64,000 nt of DNA from contig JAVHJL010000002.1 of NCBI GenBank assembly GCA_036971715.1, positions 218,501 to 282,500 on the forward strand, given 5' to 3'. Numbering within the stretch: the stretch's first letter is position 1; each line of letters starts with the position of its first letter. The notes under the pieces are model-generated. The model was not told the DNA's origin. It saw only the letters and a list, made by a program, of their open reading frames with translations, and made no database searches. Positions 48,107 to 58,816 of this stretch are shown piece by piece. Origin of the DNA: Arthrobotrys musiformis. Taxonomy: Eukaryota; Ascomycota; Orbiliomycetes; Orbiliales; Orbiliaceae. The translations under genes were made by a program, and so were the position numbers.

Positions 48107-48212
48107 ATAGATCGATTCACACTCTCAGTACCAAGCAGCGATTCGAAGCTCACGGTTATACCTCGTAAACAACCTTGGAAGCAAACAAGCCAAACGCCTC
48201 CTCTCTATCGCG
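47199..48212. other. Gap between copies D and E, with a T38 tract
   Basis: Holds the T38 homopolymer (48065-48102). A minus frame at 47227-47466 begins Met-Leu-Cys and ends with a Pro-x-x-Leu-x-x-Arg-Leu-Lys motif, vaguely like the neighbouring small proteins, but too weak to call. Confidence 0.4.
48065..48102. repeat. Poly(T) homopolymer, 38 nt
   Basis: Uninterrupted T run about 110 bp upstream of copy E. It could act as a nucleosome-depleted promoter element, or be a reverse-strand poly(A) relic. Confidence 0.9.
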
Positions 48213-48512
48213 ATGACTTGCAACGGTTTGCACGACGCCATCATTATGGAGAAATCGATTCTCTGGTACGGATCAGGCTTTATCCACGAACCAGACAGCA
48301 GGGCCGTTGGGGATATCTGGCACAATATGACACATTGGGAGCGCCGCATGGCGGGAAGAAGAGCGGAACTAGAAGCGGCTCAAAAACAACGGGACCGTCT
48401 CGTCCAACCTCTCGATTTCGAGGAAGCTAGAGTACCGGTGATCACCAGGATCGAGGAAGCAAATCCGAACTGTGCCCTTCACAGGCATAATCTAAATATC
48501 CGAACTGTCTAA
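48213..48512 (+). CDS. Small protein of unknown family (MPC...RI family, copy E)
   Basis: Intronless 99-aa frame: Met-Thr-Cys start, EPDSRAVGDIWHNMTHWERRM in the middle (Trp36 and Trp42), and ARVPVITRIEEANPN towards the end, followed by a 17-residue tail the other copies lack. THWERRM matches RRWERSM of copy H. Strongly charged helix after the Trp (RRAELEAAQKQRDRL). Among all copies this one looks most convincingly protein-coding by composition. Function unknown. Confidence 0.52.
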   Translation: MTCNGLHDAIIMEKSILWYGSGFIHEPDSRAVGDIWHNMTHWERRMAGRRAELEAAQKQRDRLVQPLDFEEARVPVITRIEEANPNCALHRHNLNIRTV

Positions 48513-50052
48513 ATAGACATAATTTTATAATATGAACGGAATATATGATATTATCTTTGGGAAATCGGCGGCGTTGTCTCTATTAATTTCCATACAACTT
48601 ATTTCCACAAATCAATGTTTATATACCTCATCCTCCTATAATCGATGGCATAATATCTACTAACACACCGACATTGTTAAGAGCAATTCCCTTCGGGCCG
48701 CCGCCACTTGACAGATGATTTTTCACTCACGAAATGAGCTTCAAATATTTTCAAACCGGGAGGATGGATATCAAGACTGCTGGAGAGACCGATCGATGCA
48801 TCATATGATGAATTGGATGGTAAAGCTCCAGGGCACCACCGGCATGGCCTATACTATCTATTCACTTACTTGCTTGCCTGTACACAACCCAGACAACATG
48901 CACTGGCCTCAAATATGCATGCGCATGTCTGTGACCGGAGTTGTTTATGTCAATCAAGCCTCTTTGAACTCGCATGATTTGGATCCCCAATCATGCGAGG
49001 ACTACAATCCAAAATTCAGATAGTGATTTTCAACTCTTATCTCCCACTGGGTCAATAATTCGAGCACCCATCAACGAAACCATGCATGAAAACTAGAACA
49101 CTCATTGGACAATGCAGGCGCTGCCCTCCGAACTGGAACTAGTGGCCGCTTTAGCATCCCAATTACCTTCTCAAACCAGAATCGGGGCTTTGAGAGCCTC
49201 AGAGCTTGAGGATAGTAAACCCGACAGGAGTTGTCGATGAACAATTAATTGCCATCGATTCACCGAAGGGGAAAGAAAATCCATGTCGGCATTCGAGCCT
49301 CTATCCAAGTTAGCATTGGTATTGTAGAATTCGATGCCTAGAATGCCTGGCAACTGCTGCAATTTTTAGATCTCAAGCTTCAAATGGCCTGTTGCTCGGC
49401 TACTTGCCTCATAATAACTCCATTCAAACACGGCTAACGAGGCGGTGGCGTTCTCATTTTTGGCAATCTCAGCACCAGGATTTCACGACCTTTACGGGTT
49501 TCGTTATGGAACTAAGCCGTCATGATAGGGCCCGCATGGCAGCTTGAGTCCCTTGTGACCTCCGGCCGCGGAATTCTTATGCTCGAGAGCTTCATTTATG
49601 TCTCAAACCTTTGCTCGAGCAATCTTGGGTCGAGCCTTTTTCTAGCGGACCCAAAAGTAAACTTCCCTCGGGTTCCCCTCTTTTGAGGATTCGTCTCAAA
49701 TAGCTGTATTCGGTCCCTCTTCAAAAGCAACTGCTCCATTCCGTCACGGGTTTGAGCCTAGCTTCCTGTGCTTAGTCCACCATTTTCGCCGGATTCAAAC
49801 TCTATGGAATGTCTGGCCTCTCGGTGCTGCGCATGATATAAAGAATGCATGGCCCGTCCTCATGCTGGCGTCATAATTATTCTTGCATTGCATACCATCT
49901 CCTCTTTTCATCCAAAGTCCCTCCATATATAACCAATTGATCGACTTCGAACCATGGTATCGACCTGATCACGTTTCTCATACTTGAAATTCCTCCTCCT
50001 CACCTCACCTAAAATAAACCATCCCGAATCTTTTAAAAAAGAACGCTTCAAT
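48513..50052. other. 1.5 kb intergenic region
   Basis: No recognised gene, repeat or RNA. The + frame at 48715-49023 has no family motif and many Met/His residues; not called. Confidence 0.45.
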
Positions 50053-50421
50053 ATGGACCGAATTCAAACTCGTCCGGGTTGGGCAGTTCCCAGCCGCCCG
50101 GATTCTCGAGCTTCAATGATAGCAAAGACCAAACCAAAAGCCAACGCACAACACCGATATGCCGCACACCACCAGCATGCACGTTCTGTTTCCAGCGAGT
50201 CCCACTGGCTTCGATTTGGGACCTTGGAGGACGTGGGGATAGAGAAAGCGGTGATTTCACAACCGCGGAAGAAACCGCCAAGGTTCACACGGTCGGGTGG
50301 ATGTTTTAGATTGTTTGATGTGGTTGGGTGGAAGTTGCGAAGAGGTTTCTGGAGATCATCAGCCAGCAGGCGTCGAAGCCAGGACTCCATGAAAGAAAAA
50401 GTGAGCGGAGTTAGCCATTGA
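50053..50421 (+). CDS. Hypothetical basic protein, 122 aa
   Basis: Intronless frame from the ATG at 50053, unrelated to the small-protein family to its left. Very basic and Ser/Arg-rich (SRPDSRAS, SASRRRSQDS) with one compact hydrophobic-aromatic patch (CFRLFDVVGWKLRRGFW). No signal peptide. No family recognised. Other frames on both strands are also open here, so coding status is uncertain. Confidence 0.35.
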   Translation: MDRIQTRPGWAVPSRPDSRASMIAKTKPKANAQHRYAAHHQHARSVSSESHWLRFGTLEDVGIEKAVISQPRKKPPRFTRSGGCFRLFDVVGWKLRRGFWRSSASRRRSQDSMKEKVSGVSH

Positions 50422-51074
50422 GGAAATCAGCTGGGACAAGTGATGCAGGGTTTCTTTCAATCGATCTCATGCATTGCAGCACGCACTCCTCCCTCGTAAA
50501 TCTAGTATCCGGCCCGGCCACCCCAGTTCGGGTCAGGTCAGGCCGGGGCAACAGGAGGCGAGCCGGCCGTACCTGACTGTGACCGAAGTAAGTAGTAACA
50601 ACCGTCGCAGGCTTCGGATTGTCATTAAGCTAACAGAAACGTCTCTAGCTTCTCGCCCCTGGCTTCGAGATACACATCGCATATACACATGCACGCACAC
50701 ACCGCTTTCAGTTCTTTTTTTATTTCTTTTGTTCCTTGTTTTCCTATCTTTTTTTCCTTTCTTTCTTTCCCCCCCCCTCTCTCTTGTGGCCTTTTCTTTC
50801 TCTTTTTGATTCGCGTCAGCAGGCATTCGCTGTCCACAATCGTTTGGGGCGGTATTGGTGTTCTATGAGTTTTTGGTTTTTATCCTTGGGTTTGCTTGGG
50901 CGCACTTCGATTTTGGAGAACTACTGGTAGTACGACGACACGATTAACGACTCTTCCAATATATATGTACATAGTACACTGAGATGACTTTATAAAAATC
51001 AAAACCTAATAAAGAAATTTAAAACTTTCCCATTTCAATTTTATTCCCACGAGAATTTGTCGCCTTGCAAATGT
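50422..51074. other. Intergenic, pyrimidine-rich stretch
   Basis: A long C/T-rich tract lies at about 50706-50810. No gene seen. Contains the 3' end region of the HD-domain gene on the minus strand. Confidence 0.5.
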
Positions 51075-51984
51075 CTAACTCTGTGGCAATCTACCACTCT
51101 CTAGCTCTCCGATTTCCCAACTGACATTTTGCCTAGCTAAATTTTCCATCTTGTCCATCCTCCGCCCGGTACTTTCCAAGCTACTCGTCAAAAATATATT
51201 TTCCCGTTCTAAAAACCCTTTCAACACTGCCGTTCTCCCGTTTCTGTAGTCCGCAATCGAATAGCTACTATATTCCCTCCTGATATTGTTCGCATAGGCC
51301 ATATATGCGTCTCGAGGAGCAGCTAAGATTGCTAGATCAAGATCGAGGAAATACGATACTAGTGCGGGCGACAATTGGTTATCTAGATCTGGAGAAGGTG
51401 GAACAGTATGGGAAATCGTGCAATGAATGAGTGAAGAAACTGGAATTTTATATGATTCCTAGTGAAGATATATGCATTTAGTGCCCCAAGGCGTGTCCCG
51501 AATGCGACGGACGAATAGGATGTCATACCAAGGCGGGAGACGTCTGTGATACCTCATCCACAAAGCTTTCCCAAGCCATTATACTTTGCAATTCGTTGTC
51601 TTTAGCCTGGGGGTTATAGACTTGATTTATTCCCTGTCAACCTCAATCTTCTCAACTCCAAAATTTCAGATTCGCGAGGCCCAAAGGAACCAGAGAGAGA
51701 AAGAAAAGAAAGGATAAAGTATAGTACCGACCAAAATCATGCCACCATACTGCTAACATAACACATCTTTGCTCCCAGCCGCTCAGCTCAATGTTTCCAG
51801 TCCTCACATCCTCGGCAAGTTTATCCAGCATGAAGGTGATATGGGTATTGTTGTGATAGGCTCGGTGCGGTTCACCATAGGCATCCCACATCGGCTGCGA
51901 GAACCGACCGGGGTCTGGGACCCCACAAGATTGGAGGGACTCAAGATAGCGGTGCAAGAAGGCGTATTTAGCTAGAAGAGACAT
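51075..51984 (-). CDS. HD-domain phosphohydrolase-like protein
   Basis: Predicted metal-dependent phosphohydrolase of the small HD superfamily class. Exons 51732-51984, 51553-51620 and 51075-51458 give 234 aa. Motifs: WDAYGEPHRAYHNNTHI (first His ligand region), AVWWHDFVYNPQAKDNE (the HD pair, with its family-typical VYxPxxxDNE follow-up) and FLDLDLAILAAP with the conserved Asp, then a YAxNIRREY helix. The first intron splits HDF/VYN. An upstream in-frame ATG at 52056 would add 24 residues; the start at 51984 fits the family better. Substrate unknown (nucleotide or related phosphoester). No targeting signal. Confidence 0.82.
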
Positions 51985-53513
51985 TGTTCGTCTTTCCGAA
52001 GGGCTAATTTTCGGAACCGAAAGTTTTCCAGTTATTGAAAACGTTTGATTGTGCAAAGCAAATGGGTTCGAACTTAAGTTCTTGAATCTCGAAACTCAGC
52101 CCTAACTAGGCCAACGTTACTCGTTCGTACAGAATTGGCAAAAGGATCCAGGCGCTCGAGCCGTAGTTATAGACCCTCCTCGAATCTCGATGCAGTGGAC
52201 CTGTACATATCCCCAAGTAAAAGCACCCATCGATCATGAGGATATATCCGCGAAGAGCGAAACTGTATTTCCCGGCAGGATCCTGTAACAGTGTCGAGTA
52301 CCAACTCTGGGTTAGCGCTTCTGGACTCGAGGCTGGCTCATGGAGGGTGTTGGATTTTCATCGACAACACATGCTTGATCCATCAACGAAGACTACAGTT
52401 GGGGCAACTTAACTTCCGTCAGTTTCGATTCGATATTCCGATAGGGCGTAAAGTCAAGGATCCTCGCGTATGCTATTTAATACGTGCTACCCCCGAAAAA
52501 AAGCATTTGAATATACTCAGCTAATATAACGTCGTGGCATCAACATGTATGGACGCTAGCTAGTTATAACGTTAGCCATCACTCCCTGGCCGGCGATTGC
52601 CCCACAATCGAGGAATTTTTCCAATTGGGCAATATATACGTGGACCCTCAAACCAAAAGGCTGGCGTAGCAGAATAATCTTGCATTTTGGCCAAGAGTCA
52701 ACCTCAATCCACAAGCCCAAGTGCGAAAATTTGGAAGGACAATTTAGACCTTCCACGTGTTGGATCCAATGGCTTTACATCAGGCATTCATGCCTATCGA
52801 ATGCATTAATGCAAAACGGCCAACCCATCGAGCCATTGTCAAGCTTGTGGGCGGCCGTCCAATCCAGACAGAGCACCTAGTTTTTCCGCGAATTTGAGGC
52901 TCCGAAATCTAAAATTCGCCGTTTTTGGGGCCCCAGTTGTGACATTGAATACCCTTTTTAAATTTAGACGGGTGGCAGTTTACCCCAGAATTTACCCTTT
53001 CGCTAAAAGTTTAGCCTAAATTATTGGCCGATGGTACCGAACTATGTCATGACTGGGACAAAGCTTGATGTTCCCAAGCATTTGAAGCTACCGTGCTCGA
53101 TGGGCAGCTATTTTTCAAAAACTAGGCCCGAGAGCAGCAACATATCACACGCTGATTGATGGAAGCTAACCAGACATAGCCCCAGTGTAACTTCGTCGCG
53201 AAATTATTTTTCCGTGATAGCCCGACCAAGGAAAAAAATTCGACAAGGTGGAGCTCAAACTCCTGAACCGAGGATCGTTCGTCGAGAACCCTGCGGTAAC
53301 TTCCCCATTGTGTTCTGAAATCCGGGGTTCGCTTCAAATCCCACCTTAAATGAAAGCACGGTTTAATTGTTATTTCTAGTTTTCAGTCAGGAGTTCAATG
53401 ATTGCCGACGAAGATCCTGTATAAGAACCCCAGGATACCCGACACCATGGATATAGCCGGTCTCAGAGTTAGGAATCGCAATTCAGACCCTGAACAATAA
53501 CTCTTGCGCCACG
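51985..53513. other. Divergent intergenic region
   Basis: Shared upstream region of the HD-domain gene (-) and the alpha-fucosidase (+). No gene, RNA or repeat recognised apart from the TATA-like site listed below. Confidence 0.5.
53420..53425 (+). promoter_or_regulatory. TATA-like box of the alpha-fucosidase gene
   Basis: TATAAG 94 bp upstream of the ATG, in a region otherwise not AT-rich. Plausible core promoter element; untested. Confidence 0.35.
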
Positions 53514-56067
53514 ATGCATCTGCCAGGCTCCCTCCGTGCAGCTGTACTCTCTGCTATACTAGCACAGGGAGTACGAGCCCAAACCTTTGAGCCTCCAAAC
53601 TCTGCATCTCATCCTTTACGCATCTGGACAACTTCAGCAGGGAGTTACTTCAATGACTCCTACCTTATTGGCAACGGCCGAATTGGCGCTGCCCTCCCTG
53701 GCAGTATCGCGTCCGAAGTAATTCGCGTCAATGAGGACTCGCTCTGGTCCGGTGGTAAACTATCACGGGTTAATCCCGACGCAAATAGCAATATGGGCGA
53801 CATCCAGTCCCTCCTTGCACAACAAAGAAACCCCGAAGCCGCTAGATTGGCAGGGTTCGCGTATGCGGGAACCCCAGTATCCGCTCGCCACTACGAGCCA
53901 CTTGGTGACTTGCAGTTAGTCATGAATCACTCTAGCAGCGCTACAGGCTATGAAAGATGGCTCGACCTCTCCGATTCATCGGCTGGTGTTTACTACACTG
54001 TTGGGGGTGTTAGCTACAAAAGAGAGTATATTGCTAGCAACCCGGATAATATCATTGCAATCCACATCACGGCTAACAAGCCAGGGTCAGTCTCATTCAA
54101 TGTTCACCTGCGCAAGGGTCAAAGTCTCAATAGATGGGAGGATTATACATACAAGGTTGGAAGCGATACTACAGTTATGGGGGGTGAGAGCCAGGGGAAG
54201 AGTGGGGTCGAGTTCTCCGCGGGCGCAAAAGTAGTTGCTTCTGGGGGCAAGGTCTACACTCTCGGCGACTATGTCATCTGCGACAATGCGGACGAGGCAA
54301 CAATTTATTTTACAGCATGGACTGCCTACCGCCAAAGAGACCCTGTCAATAAGGTTCTCTCAGACCTCTCTGGTATTGGCTCTAAATCCTACTCTGATAT
54401 CAGGGCCGCACATGTTACGGACTACCAACAGTACTTTGGGAGAGTATCTCTCAGCCTCGGCAGCTCATCGAATGCCCAAAAGGCTTTGTCAACGCCAAAG
54501 AGATTAGCCGCGATCGCTACTCAGTTCGATCCCGAATTGGTTTCTTTATACTTCCAGTTCGGCAGATATCTCTTTATCTCATCGTCGAGAGCCAATACCC
54601 TCCCCCCAAATCTCCAGGGCATCTGGGATCAAGAAATGGATCCACAGTGGGGCTCGAAATATACTGTCAACATAAACCTCCAGATGAACTATTGGCCTAG
54701 TCTCGTTACCAACATGATCGAGCTGACCACTCCTCTTTATGACCTCATAGAACGCTTACATTCAAGCGGCAAAAAGACAGCCCAGTCCATGTATGGCGCG
54801 TCTAAAGGCTGGGTCTGCCACCATAATACTGATATTTGGGCAGATACCGCCCCTCAAGACAATTACGCTTCCTCAACTTGGTGGCCAGCTGGTGGTGCTT
54901 GGCTTGTCCATCATATCATAGAAGAATATAGGTTTACAAGAGACAAGGACTTCCTTCAAAAATACTACAACACCATCAAGGATGCCGCTCTTTTCTTCAC
55001 CGAGTTTTTAACGGACTACAAGGGATGGAAAGTCACCAATCCTACGCTCTCGCCGGAAAATACTTTCTACTTGTTGGGAACAAAGACAACCACCGCGATT
55101 ACCTTGGGATCTACCCTTGATAATTCCCTACTCTGGGAGTTGTTTGGTTCCCTGCTTGAAATTATGGACATTCTCGGGAAGCACGACAACAGCATGAAGG
55201 CTACCCTCACTGACTTGAGGGCCAAGCTCCCGCCCCTCCGTATTAATAAATGGGGTGGTATTATGGAGTGGATCGAAGATTACGACGAGGTGAGTGTTAA
55301 AATGGATCTTATGTTACCGTTGATCAAAAACTAAAGCCCGGCAAATTTAATCAAACGAATAGACTGATCCGGGTCACCGTCATATATCCCACCTCTTTGG
55401 TGTTTATCCCGGCTCTGAAATCACGACAACGAATATGACAATTTTCAACGCTGCTAGGTCTTCCGTGAATCGACGTCTCGCATATGGTAGCGGCTCAACC
55501 GGCTGGTCCCGCGCATGGTTCATCGCGGTTGGCGGTCGTTTGTATCTTCCGGACGAGGTTCATCAAAGCACTGTCACGCTTCTTTATAATTACACATACT
55601 TCAACTCAATGCTTGATACCGGTCCACCGTCGGCCTTCCAGATCGATGGCAACTTTGGCGGCACGGCAGGTATTGTCGAAGCTCTCCTTCACAGCCATGA
55701 GACCGTCACGGCGGCAAGCATAGCCGCTGCGAACATGAAGGCCAGCGGAACCGGTGACGCCACTGGAATCCCTGTTATAAGACTCCTGCCAACTTTGCCA
55801 CAACAGTGGGCTAGTCATGGAGGTGGTTCCGTCACAGGGCTGAGGGCACGCGGTGGAGCTGAAGTTGATATCTCTTGGACGGAAAATGGAGATTTGGATA
55901 GCGCAACGATTACCTCCACCACAGGAGGTCTTTTGTGGGTCACCTTGGGAACCGAAGCTATCGGGACTAACAATGGAACCCAAATCTCAATCGACGGTGT
56001 CGGGTCTGGGGCTTGGATCAGGCTTATCCCTAAAAAGGGTACAAAATATACAGTGAAGTTGAAGTAG
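53514..56067 (+). CDS. Secreted GH95 alpha-L-fucosidase
   Basis: Glycoside hydrolase family 95; releases terminal alpha-1,2-linked L-fucose (or L-galactose) from xyloglucan and related plant or host glycans. Two exons (53514-55289, 55363-56067; phase 0) give 826 aa, the usual family length. Order: signal peptide (1-22); N-terminal beta-sandwich with LIGNGRIGAALPG and VNEDSLWSGG; linker helices; (alpha/alpha)6 barrel with PPNLQGIWDQEMDPQWGSKYTVNINLQMNYWP (the paired Asn residues), HNTDIWADTAP, MEWIEDYDE (acid Glu region), GHRHISHLFGVYPG and QIDGNFGGTAGIVEAL (Asp); C-terminal beta domain. All active-site blocks are present. Fits the plant-polymer theme with the GH3 enzyme. Confidence 0.95.
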
Positions 56068-57159
56068 CCGAGCTTTAATATCTTGTAGTTATAGTTAGTT
56101 GTGGATGTATGCAGTTATTTATTCCGGCTGTAAGGTTTGGGCTTAGTGAATATATATACAGATATCTAGAAAATAAACCCAATTCTTAGTACCTAGTTTA
56201 CATTCAGTTTACAGTATAAGTCGTGAAGATACTCGCTGATATAGTTAGGCCTGGTCTCGTACCCAGACCGCACAGGTCTGCAGGGAGTGACCGGTTAGGC
56301 GATGGTGCCGTTGCGTCGTTCGCTGCCTGCTTTGGTTTAGTTGAGTAAAGCCACAGCCACAGCCACTGTCATGGATAGCTAGTTTAACTTAATATTTATA
56401 AATAGGTGGGTGTAAGGATAGCTAGTATAATTTGTGGCGGCATTGATCTCGTTTATGAGAAGATCCCGACCAGCTTCTAAAATAAGTGTGTAAATTTCAT
56501 GGGTGAGATATCGATGCCACCTTCCGGTCAGGGTATACCTCTTGACGGTCTAATTATATACTGCAAGACACCCGCATCCACGGCGTCCAGGCTCGGTTGA
56601 AAATATAAATAGAACATATACACGGAAGCTTAGGTAGCAAGCAGACAGGCTGCTATAACCTGCCCCCACAGCCAAATGCAGCCCTGTTCGTTGTACTGTG
56701 AACCCTTCGGCCTTCTCAAGTGTGTTGAGGGGACCCGTTCTTAATCAAATTTACAACAAGGTGTGTGTTGTGCTGTGCCTGTGGGATGGATCCGTGGGTC
56801 TCTCGCTACCATACTTGGCCAACCGGCATACAATGCAAGCTCGATGCACGCGCATGCGCGGCGTGGACGCAATGTCGCACGGGATTTATTGCGTTATTCC
56901 GAGTCGTGCCATGGCGCCACGGACTCGCAGCTGCAGATTACTGTCATACGTCAGTTGGCAAGTGAGCCATTGTATCACTAAATACATTATTATTATGTCC
57001 GAGAATGAGAAGTACGGATCCGGGATTTGGGATCTGGGACATCCAGACTTCTAGATCCAGAGACACCCGTGCGAGTACTCCGCCTGTTCTTGGGACTCAT
57101 CCCCTCGAAACCCTGTCAGCGTGAAAGTATAGATCTCAATTGAATTGAAATTAGCACTA
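56068..57159. other. Intergenic region
   Basis: 3' region of the alpha-fucosidase and upstream region of the VTT protein. A + frame at about 56700-57054 is open in more than one frame without motifs; not called. Confidence 0.5.
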
Positions 57160-58370
57160 ATGCCATCGGATCCGGGCCCTGGTCTAACTGCCTCAGAGCT
57201 CGGGCCACTACGACAAAGTTCCCGGACCACATCCACAGGTCACGATCTCCAGGTCCCCTCTCCACAGCCCCGTCCAGCGCCAGCACCGGACTTGCCTGGT
57301 CGTCCTCCCCAATTGCTACAAAATCCACCCGAACAGGTCGACTATTGGAAATTTATCAAAGAAAAGAAATATTGGCGTAAGTCGCTGCTACCCTCAATAT
57401 TATCGATCCCCGGCGGTTGAAAAGTCAGGTGGCTGACTTATAAAAACACATTTATCTATATATATAGCGTGGTGGGTGGTTTTAGCAGTACTTGTGGTTC
57501 TGGTAGTCTTGATGACAGTGTATCATAAAGATATTGTTCATTGGCTGCAACCGGTTTCCGCCAGAATCCGTTCATTATCATGGGGCTGGATCATACCCGT
57601 CCTCATCCTCATTGCGCTTTCATTCCCGCCCCTATTCGGTCACGAAATAGTCATTGTTCTATGCGGGGCGGTGTATGGTCTGTGGGTTGGGTTCGGCATC
57701 GTAGCCGCAGGGACATTTACTGGCGAAAGTATGTAGCCCATCGATCGCCCCTGGAAGGTTACATCGGCAGGTACCTGAATCCGTTCACTAATTAATACAT
57801 ACCCTATTATACGTAGTATTGACATATTTCGCCTTCCTGACAATCTTACGCCGAAAGGCAGAAAGCCTCGAACAGAAAAACCTTGACTATGCGACCCTAG
57901 CTCGTATTACACGCGAAGGCGGCTTCTGGGCCGTATTCATCGTCAGAATCTCAGTTGTACCTGGTCATTTTTCCACGGCAGTTTTTGCGGTTTGCGGTGT
58001 AGAGTTCTGGGCGTTCGCTCTCGCCAGCTTTGTTACCTTGCCGAAACAATTGACCATAATTTATTTAGGGGTCATTATTGGGAATGAAAGCGGTGGGAGG
58101 TTGGTCAGCAGTGTTGTTCTCGGAGTCACATTCTTGATTACCGTCATTGCTGGTATCTATATCCTGCAGAAGCTGAAAAACACCCGAAAGCTCATAGCAT
58201 CGGAGGCACAGATGTTACGGGGAGCGAGCATGATCGAGGAACGGTCAGGTGGAGAAGGCAGAGAGCAAACTACTGATGCGACTACTGAAGGGCATGAAAA
58301 TAGAGAGCGAACCAGTCCCGAAGCCCTGGAGGCATATGCGCATGGGCACAGGGAGGAGGAGAAACCATAG
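57160..58370 (+). CDS. VTT/SNARE-associated (Tvp38-like) membrane protein
   Basis: Golgi/endosome integral membrane protein of the DedA/VTT superfamily. Three exons (57160-57376, 57468-57728, 57817-58370) give 343 aa. Residues 1-72 are a Pro/Ser-rich cytosolic part. Membrane segments include VVLAVLVVLVVLMTV, IIPVLILIALSFPPLFG and, later, FALASFVTLPKQLTIIYLGVIIG and VLGVTFLITVIAGIYIL. The VTT signature is seen as GHEIVIVLCGAVYGLWVGFGIVAAGTFTGE and the FIVRISVVPGHFSTAVFAVCG re-entrant stretch. The C-terminal 60 residues are acidic and soluble. Role in vesicle traffic is inferred from yeast Tvp38. Confidence 0.88.
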
Positions 58371-58816
58371 CGGACATAGCCAACCCTATAATTCGGCAAA
58401 GGGAAAAGCTTTAAAAAAGGACAATCCTACCTAGCAGACGGAGAGGTGCAGGTTGAATCTGTGCACGAATCGATGGATGCATGTCTGATCCAAGAGAAAA
58501 ATAGCACAAGCCCCTATAATTACCTAGGTACCGAGGTGTATATACCTTCCGACTATTTGATTCAGCGGCTTTAGAAGAACTGGTTCAGCCAGAATGCAAC
58601 AAATTAATTTATAATCGACGACAGCGCATTGTCTCCCACACCTGCATTTTCCACTCTATAGACCTATATCGCCATTAGAATATTCCCCATTTTAAGTTAC
58701 CTCCAGATCTATATTACATGCACCGGAAAATTAAATAAAAAAAACAGAAAATGAAAAAAATACCATGGAACACCGCATCCCCAAAACGCCAGAGACACCC
58801 AGGAAAGCGCATTAGT
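58371..58816. other. Intergenic, convergent 3' ends
   Basis: Between the VTT gene (+) and the Ecm33-like gene (-). AT-rich; nothing else recognised. Confidence 0.5.

Noticed and set aside
50533..50837. Lys/Arg-rich minus-strand frames
   Set aside because: Produced by a pyrimidine-rich tract on the plus strand.
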